Assembly (NCBI GenBank): GCA_964012725.1
Contig: CAXGTL010000022.1
Location: 1-19,790, forward strand
Source: CAXGTL01 sp964012725
GTDB lineage: Archaea; Nanobdellota; Nanobdellia; Woesearchaeales; CAXGTL01
DNA: 19,790 nucleotides
Direction: 5' to 3'
Below are positions 1-6,296 of the stretch, piece after piece. Position 1 is the stretch's first letter, and each line of letters opens with the position of its first letter. The notes beneath the pieces are model-generated. The model did not search any database, was not told the origin of the DNA, and saw only the letters and a list, made by a program, of their open reading frames with translations. Both the position numbers and the translations under genes were made by a program.

Positions 1-71
1 GACTTCTTATTGGTGTAGTTGATGAAGAAGGCGATGTTACTTATTGGGAAGTTGCCTGGAAAAGACCTTAG
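1..71 (+). CDS. endA: tRNA-intron endonuclease, C-terminal fragment (5' part outside the window)
   Basis: The reading frame that opens at base 3 gives 22 residues ending in DVTYWEVAWKRP and a TAG stop at 69-71. The pattern of a VVDEEGDVTYWEV strand pair followed by a short basic tail matches the C-terminal end of the archaeal tRNA-splicing endonuclease family (EndA, PF01974), which cuts the bulge-helix-bulge of pre-tRNA introns. The catalytic Tyr, His and Lys would lie upstream, so activity cannot be judged here. The stop codon directly touches the stop of the convergent radical SAM gene (72-74). The identification rests on a short stretch and is likely, not certain. Confidence 0.72.
   Translation, partial: LLIGVVDEEGDVTYWEVAWKRP
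22..71 (+). repeat. Direct repeat, left copy (live 3' end of endA)
   Basis: Bases 22-71 match 1934-1983 at 46 of 50 positions, offset 1912. The four differences are at 32 (c/a), 56 (c/a), 68 (t/a) and 71 (g/a). In the endA frame these are Gly GGC/GGA, Ala GCC/GCA, Pro CCT/CCA and stop TAG/TAA, so all are silent. Similarity ends abruptly at base 21 on one side and just past the stop codon on the other. Confidence 0.93.
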
Positions 72-1850
72 TTACATAAATTTCTTGACATAATCCCCTA
101 ATAATTCTTTTATACAATCATTCTTTTCCAGATTATAAAGTCTTTCAAAAGAACCTTTTATTCCATTCCTTGAATAAGCAATTGCTTCACCATGTTCTTT
201 ATATTGACTTACAACCAATGGTGCAACAAAAGCATAAAAAGCATCAATCAATTTTTCTTTAAAAGATACATTACCTTTTTTTGTTAGATTTAAAAAAGAT
301 TTCTTCATAGTAAATAAAGCACTAGACAAAGTATTGTTTATCAAACCTACTTTTTGTATAGCCTGATATGCCATATAAAAAACAAGTAAAGGACTTTCAA
401 ATAATAATTTTGGAGGAGTCCTATTCATTTCAGTTAAATCAGAAACACAGTAAGATAATAAATGATCCATTGTTCCTGGCTGACCATAAAGAAAAGTTCC
501 TTTTTTTACACTTTCAAGATAATTTTTTGAACCAGGCAAATCTGTTAATGAACATGGTTGTAATCCTATGTGGTTTTCTATGCAAAAATTACCAATATCT
601 ATACCAGTATGATTATTAGAAGAATTATAATAATCATAAGGTAAACCAAAAATAAATGCACCATGAACTGATATTCCCTTATCTTGAATCTTTTTTATTT
701 GTTTAGTATAATATTCTGACAAAGTCAAACCTGATTTTTTAACATCTTTTACCATGTTCTTCCCAATATATTCAAGATTTTTTATATCTAAAGATTCAAA
801 ACCAATAAAAAAATGAGTTGCACCTGACAATCTTAACTTTTCCAATAAATTTTCATTGTTTGCAACTTCAATAGAAATTTGTGAAGCATAATTTATTTTG
901 AGATCACTATCAATAATTTTATCCAATATCTCTTCTAATTTCTTCCCACCTAAAAGTAGATTATCAGGAAGAAAAAAGAAAAAACGATTATTAAAATTAG
1001 TACCATTTTTTTGAAAGTTTTTTAATTCAGAAACAAAATCTTCAGGAGACCTTGATACAAATTGCCTTTGATTTTTGGGAATAGTTGATATAGAACAAAA
1101 ATTACATGAATAAGGACAACCTAAATAAGGAGTTATAGGATTCATTCTAAAACTATTTGCTATAAATCTCCCAATAATTGGTACTTTTTTCAATAGTTTT
1201 AATTTCATAGGAGGTAGATTATCTATATTATCTTGTCCCCAAACACCATCTTCAATTGTTTTATTTCCAATATATTCTGATTTTAGTACTTTTTCTTCTA
1301 GATCAAATAATATCTCACTTATTACTTCAGAATCTCCCCCTCCTTTAACTTGGGAAACTAATTCTGGATAAGGGACATTGGATTTTATAAATGTGTCAAC
1401 ATCATCAGGACTAGTAGATGCATGTATTCCACCAATAATAACAGGAATTTTAGCAAAATTTAAAGGAATAACATTAGCAATAACAGTTGGAAAATTTGAG
1501 CTCATAGAAGTAATAAAAACAGCATCCGGTTTACCATTTTCTTTGATTATATCTTGTAAATTTCGCCTTTTTCCATCTGCTAAAATAACTCTTGCATCAG
1601 TATCTATTTTAACAATTTGGTTTGCAATATACTGGGCAGCATAACTTTCAACACCTAATGTTTCAACCATACCTTTTCTTTGTTTACTCAAATCTAGGCT
1701 TAAAAAATCCAAATAATTCCCAGCACTTAATTTAGATGTATCTAAACCTGATAAATATGAAAGCAAATCTAATGAAGTAGAGCAATTTCCCAATATATCC
1801 ATTAAATTAAATGTTAATGGATTATACATAATATAATATTTATCAGTCAT
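72..1850 (-). CDS. B12-binding-domain radical SAM protein
   Basis: The 592-residue product has an N-terminal cobalamin-binding-like Rossmann region (about 80-190, with VIIGGIHAS at 137-145). A radical SAM core follows, with the cluster motif CPYSCNFC (C245, C249, C252, the CxxxCxxC signature) and a later strand FFIGFESLD (347-355). The C-terminal 120 residues have no motif I recognise. Family members use a 4Fe-4S cluster and S-adenosylmethionine to start radical chemistry, often methylation of unreactive carbons with B12; the substrate here is unknown. No transmembrane segment is obvious. The start at 1850 has no Shine-Dalgarno sequence; Met8 is an alternative. The gene lies alone in a cassette bounded by duplicated endA ends, which suggests acquired cargo. 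It is the only B12-type enzyme in the window. Confidence 0.85.
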   Translation of the reverse strand: MTDKYYIMYNPLTFNLMDILGNCSTSLDLLSYLSGLDTSKLSAGNYLDFLSLDLSKQRKGMVETLGVESYAAQYIANQIVKIDTDARVILADGKRRNLQDIIKENGKPDAVFITSMSSNFPTVIANVIPLNFAKIPVIIGGIHASTSPDDVDTFIKSNVPYPELVSQVKGGGDSEVISEILFDLEEKVLKSEYIGNKTIEDGVWGQDNIDNLPPMKLKLLKKVPIIGRFIANSFRMNPITPYLGCPYSCNFCSISTIPKNQRQFVSRSPEDFVSELKNFQKNGTNFNNRFFFFLPDNLLLGGKKLEEILDKIIDSDLKINYASQISIEVANNENLLEKLRLSGATHFFIGFESLDIKNLEYIGKNMVKDVKKSGLTLSEYYTKQIKKIQDKGISVHGAFIFGLPYDYYNSSNNHTGIDIGNFCIENHIGLQPCSLTDLPGSKNYLESVKKGTFLYGQPGTMDHLLSYCVSDLTEMNRTPPKLLFESPLLVFYMAYQAIQKVGLINNTLSSALFTMKKSFLNLTKKGNVSFKEKLIDAFYAFVAPLVVSQYKEHGEAIAYSRNGIKGSFERLYNLEKNDCIKELLGDYVKKFM

Positions 1851-1890
1851 TTTTAATCAAAATTGTTGCTTTTCAAATAGAAAACATAAA

Positions 1891-1901
1891 GCATTTAAAA
1901 G
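1891..1901 (-). promoter_or_regulatory. Putative TATA box of the radical SAM gene
   Basis: Read on the minus strand this is CTTTTAAATGC, a TATA-like box. A start site about 25 bases on would leave a leader of about 20 bases before the ATG at 1850. Several other AT-rich boxes nearby could serve, so this is a weak call. Confidence 0.3.
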
Positions 1902-1933
1902 GTTTATTGTGTTATAATTATACCTTATTTAAT

Positions 1934-1983
1934 ATGAAGAAGGAGATGTTACTTATTGGGAAGTTGCATGGAAAAGACCATAA
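1934..1983 (+). pseudogene. Orphan 3' end of endA (right direct repeat)
   Basis: In frame this reads EEGDVTYWEVAWKRP and then TAA (1981-1983). It is preceded in the same frame by a TAA at 1930-1932, so it cannot be translated as part of a gene. It matches bases 22-71 at 46 of 50 positions with only silent differences. The simplest reading is that it is the original end of the resident endA, cut off when the cassette arrived. The promoter of the next gene starts about 20 bases after it. Confidence 0.85.
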
Positions 1984-2000
1984 TCTTATAGTATAGAAAT

Positions 2001-2012
2001 CTTTATAAAATA
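2001..2012 (+). promoter_or_regulatory. TATA box for the winged-helix/coiled-coil gene
   Basis: CTTTATAAAATA is centred about 26 bases before the ATG at 2032, the archaeal TATA-to-start distance. The transcript would therefore begin at or next to the start codon (leaderless), and no Shine-Dalgarno sequence is present. Confidence 0.6.
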
Positions 2013-2031
2013 CCAATATTTCTGAAAACAC

Positions 2032-3249
2032 ATGGTAGTTACTGCTGATGATGTACTGGAATTTGTAAAAAAAAGTGGCCCTTTGTTATCAATTAAAGTA
2101 GCAAAACATTTCAAAATTAACACAATATATGCAGGTGCATACTTATCTGAACTAATTTCTAAAAAAAAGATACAATTTAGTTATATGAAGATAGGTACAT
2201 CACCTTTATATTATACTGATTCTCAAAAACCAAAATTAGAAGAATTCTCAGAAAGATTAAATCCAAGAGAAAAGAAAACATTTGATTTGTTAAAACAAAA
2301 AAAAATAATTAGAGAAAAGGAAGTTGACAACATAACAAAAGCAACACTTAGAAATATAAAAGACTTTGCTGTATCATTGGTTGTCAATTTTAATAATCAA
2401 AAGGAAATATTTTGGAAATACTTTTTATTAGATAATATAGAAGCACAAAAGATAATTAAACAAATGTTAACAATAAAGAAACCAAAATCAGAAGCAAAAC
2501 CAATACTTAAAAAAGAAAAAGTGCCTATTAAAGAAGTACATGCTGAATTTGAAGAAAAAATACAATCTAAGAAAGTAATAGAAAAAACTAAACCTAAGCC
2601 AGTTACAGAAAAAGAACCAAAAAAGATTTCTGATAACCTTTTAGAAAAACAAAAAGAAATAAAAGCAAAAGAAAGGAAATTACTTAAAGAAAAAGAACAA
2701 TTAGAAAAAGAACTTCACAAAACAATTGAACAAGAACAAAAAGCACTAGAAAAACAAAGAAAAGAATTCTTAGAACAACAAAAAGAAATGCAAAAACAAA
2801 GACAAGAACTAATGGGTATGATGGCAGAGATTAGAAAAGAAAGATCACAATTAGAAATGTTAAAATCAGGAAAAGAATCAGTAAAAGCAACAACACAAAG
2901 AACAATAGTACCTGTTTCTGAAAGAGTTGAAAAAGAAAAAGATGAATTCTTTGTAAAAGTTAGAGAATATTTAAAATCACATGAAATGAAGATCAAAGAG
3001 TATGATATTATTAAAAAAGGTGAAGTTGATTTAGTGATTAGTATCCCAGCAGCAATTGGATCTGTTGATTATTATTGTTGTGCTAAGAAAAAGAAAAGAT
3101 CTAATGAAGGCGACCTTTCTACAGCCTATATCAAAGGCCAAAACAAGAAACTTCCTGTTATATACTTATCACTAGGAAAAGTCACTAAAAAAGCTGCAGA
3201 AATGCTTAAGAAAGAGTTTAAAGGTTTGGTTGTCAAGAAGATAGAATGA
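2032..3249 (+). CDS. Winged-helix/coiled-coil protein with a conserved-looking C-terminal domain, function unknown
   Basis: I do not recognise a named family. Residues 1-65 read as a winged helix (VLEFVKKSGPLLSIKVAKHF, then a turn and ISKKKIQFSYMKIG as the wing). Residues 73-135 look like a second helical, winged-helix-like unit. Residues 150-200 are a lysine-rich linker, and 200-280 form a long Lys/Glu/Gln coiled coil. Residues 300-405 are a compact alpha/beta domain with EVDLVISIP (331-339), SVDYYCCAKKKK (344-355) and LPVIYLSLG (374-382). The order Glu/Asp, hydrophobic strand, strand ending in x-K loosely recalls PD-(D/E)XK nucleases, but the usual acidic residue before the Lys is Cys/Ala here. 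The layout suggests a DNA-binding dimer. It stands between endA and fen1 with its own promoter. Confidence 0.8.
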   Translation: MVVTADDVLEFVKKSGPLLSIKVAKHFKINTIYAGAYLSELISKKKIQFSYMKIGTSPLYYTDSQKPKLEEFSERLNPREKKTFDLLKQKKIIREKEVDNITKATLRNIKDFAVSLVVNFNNQKEIFWKYFLLDNIEAQKIIKQMLTIKKPKSEAKPILKKEKVPIKEVHAEFEEKIQSKKVIEKTKPKPVTEKEPKKISDNLLEKQKEIKAKERKLLKEKEQLEKELHKTIEQEQKALEKQRKEFLEQQKEMQKQRQELMGMMAEIRKERSQLEMLKSGKESVKATTQRTIVPVSERVEKEKDEFFVKVREYLKSHEMKIKEYDIIKKGEVDLVISIPAAIGSVDYYCCAKKKKRSNEGDLSTAYIKGQNKKLPVIYLSLGKVTKKAAEMLKKEFKGLVVKKIE

Positions 3250-3257
3250 TTTAAATA
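3250..3257 (+). promoter_or_regulatory. fen1 TATA box right after the upstream stop codon
   Basis: TTTAAATA is centred about 27 bases before the fen1 ATG at 3281 and starts directly after the TGA of the preceding gene (3247-3249). There is no Shine-Dalgarno sequence, so fen1 is probably transcribed separately as a leaderless mRNA. Confidence 0.55.
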
Positions 3258-3280
3258 CCACTAATTTCTCCCTAATTCTC

Positions 3281-4309
3281 ATGGGAACAAAAATACTACA
3301 ACTAGTACAAACCAAAGAAATAGAACTCAAAGACTTAGCTCACAAAAAGATAGCAATAGACGCACACATGTATTTATACCAATTCTTAACAACCATTAGG
3401 CAAAGAGATGGAAGTTTATTAAAAGATTCAAAAGGTCAAGTAACAAGCCATTTAATAGGTTTATTCTCAAGAACAGCAAAGATGTTAGAACATAATATCA
3501 AACCATGCTTTGTATTTGACGGAAAAGCACCTGATCTAAAAACAAAAGAAAGGGAAAGAAGAAAATCTATTAAAATTAAAGCAAAAAAAGATTATGACAA
3601 AGCAATGGCAGACGAAGACATTGAATCAATGAAAAAATATGCATCAATGACAACAAGATTAACAGGTGAAATGATACAAGAAGCAAAAGAATTAATCCAA
3701 GCATTTGGTTTACCAGTTATACAAGCACCTTCTGAAGGTGAAGCACAAGCAGCTTATATGGTTAGTAAAGGAAAAGTTTATGCATTATCAACAAATGATG
3801 CAGACGCATTATTATATGGTGTTCCAAGATTAATAAAAAACTTATCTGTATCTGGTAAACGAAAAAAGCCAGGACAATTAGCATATGTTACAGTTAAACC
3901 AGAACTAATAGAAACACCAAAAGTATTACAATCTCTGGACATAAATTTAGACCAATTAATTATAATTGCAATTTTAGTTGGAACTGATTACAATTATGGT
4001 GGAATCAAAGGCATTGGTCCAAAAAAAGCATTAAAATTAGTTAAAGAAAATAAAGACTTTGAAACAATATTTGAACTAGTTAAATGGAATGAAACATTCA
4101 AAATACCTTGGAAAGAAATATTTGATTTAATCAAGAACATGCCAACAACTGATGATTATGAACTTGAATGGAAACCAATAAATATAGAAAAACTAAAACA
4201 ACTTTTATGTGAAAAACATGATTTCACACAAGAACGGGTTGATAATACATTAAATAAACTAAAATCAACATTACAATCAGATCAACAAGGTTTGGGTAAA
4301 TTCTTTTAA
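3281..4309 (+). CDS. fen: Flap endonuclease 1
   Basis: The 342-residue protein is the normal length for archaeal FEN1, which removes 5' flaps in Okazaki-fragment maturation and repair. The N block (1-100) carries metal-binding D27 (AIDAHMYLYQ) and D80 (FVFDGKAP). The I block carries SEGEAQAA (E152, E154), NDADALLYG (D173, D175) and D236 in GTDYNYGG, followed by the helix-hairpin-helix GIKGIGPKKAL (241-251). The C-terminus ends in QQGLGKFF (335-342), a textbook PIP box (QxxLxxFF) for docking on the PCNA clamp. All expected acidic residues are present, so it should be active. It is functionally linked to rfcS at 10180, since RFC loads the same clamp, but the genes are not adjacent. Confidence 0.97.
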   Translation: MGTKILQLVQTKEIELKDLAHKKIAIDAHMYLYQFLTTIRQRDGSLLKDSKGQVTSHLIGLFSRTAKMLEHNIKPCFVFDGKAPDLKTKERERRKSIKIKAKKDYDKAMADEDIESMKKYASMTTRLTGEMIQEAKELIQAFGLPVIQAPSEGEAQAAYMVSKGKVYALSTNDADALLYGVPRLIKNLSVSGKRKKPGQLAYVTVKPELIETPKVLQSLDINLDQLIIIAILVGTDYNYGGIKGIGPKKALKLVKENKDFETIFELVKWNETFKIPWKEIFDLIKNMPTTDDYELEWKPINIEKLKQLLCEKHDFTQERVDNTLNKLKSTLQSDQQGLGKFF

Positions 4310-4379
4310 TAACATTTAAAAACACATAACATATATATATATAAATAATTAAAGATAATCACATAAAAAGAGGTCAAAC
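4310..4379 (+). promoter_or_regulatory. AT-rich promoter region and Shine-Dalgarno site of the permease gene
   Basis: The gap holds an alternating AT run (4331-4342) running into ATAAATAATTAA, a plausible TATA region. GAGGT lies at 4370-4374, five bases before the ATG at 4380. Unlike fen1, this gene therefore has a leader with a ribosome-binding site. Confidence 0.5.
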
Positions 4380-5249
4380 ATGAGCTGGGTAACACTAATC
4401 ATAATATCTGCAGTATTAGCATCATTTCATCAGATTTATTCAAAGAAAGCTCTGTTAAAAGAACATGCTATAGAATTCTTAACAGTATTATCAATAATGG
4501 GTTCTTTATTATCATTATTTTTCTTACCACAAGCATCTTTTAACTTTGCACTAAAATATTATTTTTTAATATTTATTGCTGCATTCATATGTGCAATGGC
4601 AGGAATCTTGTATGTAAAAGCATTAAAACATATGGAAGTATCATCTGTAGCACCTTTACAAAACTTATCACCTTTATTCTTATTAGTAATTGGTTTTACT
4701 TTTCTTGGAGAAAGATTAACATTATTACAAATTTTAGGCATATTAATTTTAGTATTTGGTGCTTATTTTATTGAAATAAAACATCATTCAAAAAATTTAT
4801 TAGAACCATTCAAAGAAATAATCAAATCAAAATATACTATATTTGTAATTCTTGCATTAGTTATATATGCTGTAAGTGCAGCTCTTGAAAAATATATTTT
4901 ATCTAATGGTGTAAATACATATTCACTTTTAATTATATATAGATTAATATCTGCAGTAATATTTATTACAATAACATTTGTATTTTACAAAGGATTTACA
5001 GACATTGTTCATGGAATTAAAGAAACAGGAGTAACAATGGCATTTATTGCATTGGTAGGTATTGGATCAACTTATTTTTATTATGAAGCATTATCTTTAG
5101 CATATGTTAGTTTAGTAATACCAATAAAAAGATTATCAACATTGATGACAACAATGGTTGGTGGTGAAATGTTTCATGAACATAATTTAACTCACAAAGC
5201 AATTGGTTGTTTAATAATGATAGCTGGTGCTGTGTGTATAGCTATATAA
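4380..5249 (+). CDS. EamA/DMT-family membrane permease
   Basis: The 289-residue protein has about ten hydrophobic helices in two halves, the standard architecture of the drug/metabolite transporter superfamily. The first EamA unit covers about 5-131 and includes VSSVAPLQNLSPLFLLV (88-104) followed by FLGERLTLLQILGILI. The second covers about 152-289 and repeats the pattern with SLVIPIKRLSTLMTTM (244-259) and GGEMFHEHNLTHKAIGC. The acidic residue after the glycine in each half (GER, GGEM) is a family hallmark. Members export or import small metabolites such as amino acids, nucleobases or sugars across the cytoplasmic membrane; the substrate cannot be read from the sequence. It is followed after 15 bases by the Trm5-like gene and is probably cotranscribed with it. 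Confidence 0.9.
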   Translation: MSWVTLIIISAVLASFHQIYSKKALLKEHAIEFLTVLSIMGSLLSLFFLPQASFNFALKYYFLIFIAAFICAMAGILYVKALKHMEVSSVAPLQNLSPLFLLVIGFTFLGERLTLLQILGILILVFGAYFIEIKHHSKNLLEPFKEIIKSKYTIFVILALVIYAVSAALEKYILSNGVNTYSLLIIYRLISAVIFITITFVFYKGFTDIVHGIKETGVTMAFIALVGIGSTYFYYEALSLAYVSLVIPIKRLSTLMTTMVGGEMFHEHNLTHKAIGCLIMIAGAVCIAI

Positions 5250-5264
5250 TAAGAGAATAAATGA

Positions 5265-6296
5265 ATGATAACAATCAAAATCCCAATTAAAAAAACAGAA
5301 CAAGTAAAGAAATTCTTAATACAAAATAATATCCTAGACCAAGACTACAGATTTAATAAAGATAATAAATTTATGTATTTACCAACTAAAAATTATACAA
5401 AAACAAAACAAAAATTTAAATTCATAAAAAAGTCAAACAAAAAGTTACAAAAAAAATCAAACAAACCAACTACATTAAAGCAAGCCTTAGAAAGAAAATT
5501 AACAAAAAAACAACTAAGCCACCTAAAAACAGCACATGATACTATAGGTAACATTGCAATACTAGAAATTGATAAAGAATTAGTAAAAAAACAAAAACTA
5601 ATTGCACAAACATTATTAAAAATAAATAAAAATATTAAAACAGTTCTTAAAAAGTCAGGAGAACACACAGGTGTATTTAGAACACAAAAACTAAAATATT
5701 TAGCAGGAATTAAAACTAAGATTGCAACTTATAAAGAAAATAATGTAATATTAAAATTAGACGTAGAAAAAGTATATTTTTCAGTAAGGTTAGCAACTGA
5801 AAGAAAAAGAATAATGAAACAGATTAAGAAAAATGAAGAAGTATTAGTTATGTTCTCAGGTTGTGGACCATATCCATTAACAATTGCAAAGAATACACAA
5901 GCAAAACATATCACAGCAATAGAAATAAATCCTACTGCACACAAATATGCTCTAGAAAACATAAAATTAAACAAAATAAATAACATTACTGCCCTAAAAG
6001 GAGATGTAAAGAAACAAATGCCTAAGCTAAAGACAAAGTTTGACAGAATCTTAATGCCTTTACCTAAAAGTGCTGAAGATTTTCTTTACTTAGCATTAAA
6101 AGCAATTAAACCAAAAGGAATAATACATTTCTACGACTTTTTGAATGATAAAGATATACCAAAGGCTGCAATACAAAAGATAAAAAAAGCATGCACAAAA
6201 GAAAAAAAGAAATATAAAATCATAAGACACAACAAATGCGGACAGTTCTCTCCACATACTTATAGGATTTGTGTTGATTTTAAGGTTTTGAATTAA
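5265..6296 (+). CDS. trm5: Trm5-like tRNA (guanine37-N1)-methyltransferase
   Basis: The 343-residue, very lysine-rich protein follows the archaeal Trm5 plan. Residues 1-45 form a small N-terminal domain, about 70-170 the alpha/beta domain, and 171-343 a Rossmann methyltransferase. Signatures are YFSVRLATERKRI (171-183), the SAM loop VMFSGCGPYPLTIAKN (195-210), the acidic strand end AIEIN (218-222), the NLPxxA-like motif MPLPKSA (264-270) and a terminal strand with TYRICVDF (332-339). Trm5 methylates N1 of G37 next to the anticodon to prevent frameshifting; the related archaeal enzyme Taw2 in wyosine synthesis is the main alternative. The usual Asp at the start of the SAM loop is Met-Phe-Ser here. 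The stop overlaps the convergent neighbour's stop through a shared TTAA (6293-6296). Confidence 0.85.
   Translation: MITIKIPIKKTEQVKKFLIQNNILDQDYRFNKDNKFMYLPTKNYTKTKQKFKFIKKSNKKLQKKSNKPTTLKQALERKLTKKQLSHLKTAHDTIGNIAILEIDKELVKKQKLIAQTLLKINKNIKTVLKKSGEHTGVFRTQKLKYLAGIKTKIATYKENNVILKLDVEKVYFSVRLATERKRIMKQIKKNEEVLVMFSGCGPYPLTIAKNTQAKHITAIEINPTAHKYALENIKLNKINNITALKGDVKKQMPKLKTKFDRILMPLPKSAEDFLYLALKAIKPKGIIHFYDFLNDKDIPKAAIQKIKKACTKEKKKYKIIRHNKCGQFSPHTYRICVDFKVLN

Larger units (their letters stand above)
72..1983. mobile_element. Putative integrated cassette bounded by endA 3'-end repeats
   Basis: The segment between the two copies of the endA 3' end contains one complete gene (radical SAM, minus strand), about 80 bases of AT-rich DNA, and then the right repeat (1934-1983). 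This is the layout left when an element integrates in the 3' end of a gene and restores that end with its own copy. No integrase, transposase or terminal inverted repeat is visible, so the element would be a degraded remnant, a passenger moved in trans, or the product of recombination between relatives. The mechanism is inferred; the duplication is seen directly. Confidence 0.45.

Noticed and set aside
72..1983. Insertion sequence or transposon explanation for the radical SAM cassette
   Set aside because: There is no transposase and no terminal inverted repeat. The 50-base flanking repeat is coding sequence of the target gene and much longer than normal target-site duplications.
2715..2996. 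Minus-strand reading frame of 93 codons opposite the coiled coil
   Set aside because: It is a Ser/Cys/Phe-rich mirror of the Glu/Lys/Gln codons of the plus-strand gene, with no promoter or ribosome-binding site.
4331..4342. AT dinucleotide run as a microsatellite of interest
   Set aside because: It is short and lies in a promoter region of an AT-rich genome, so it is not informative.
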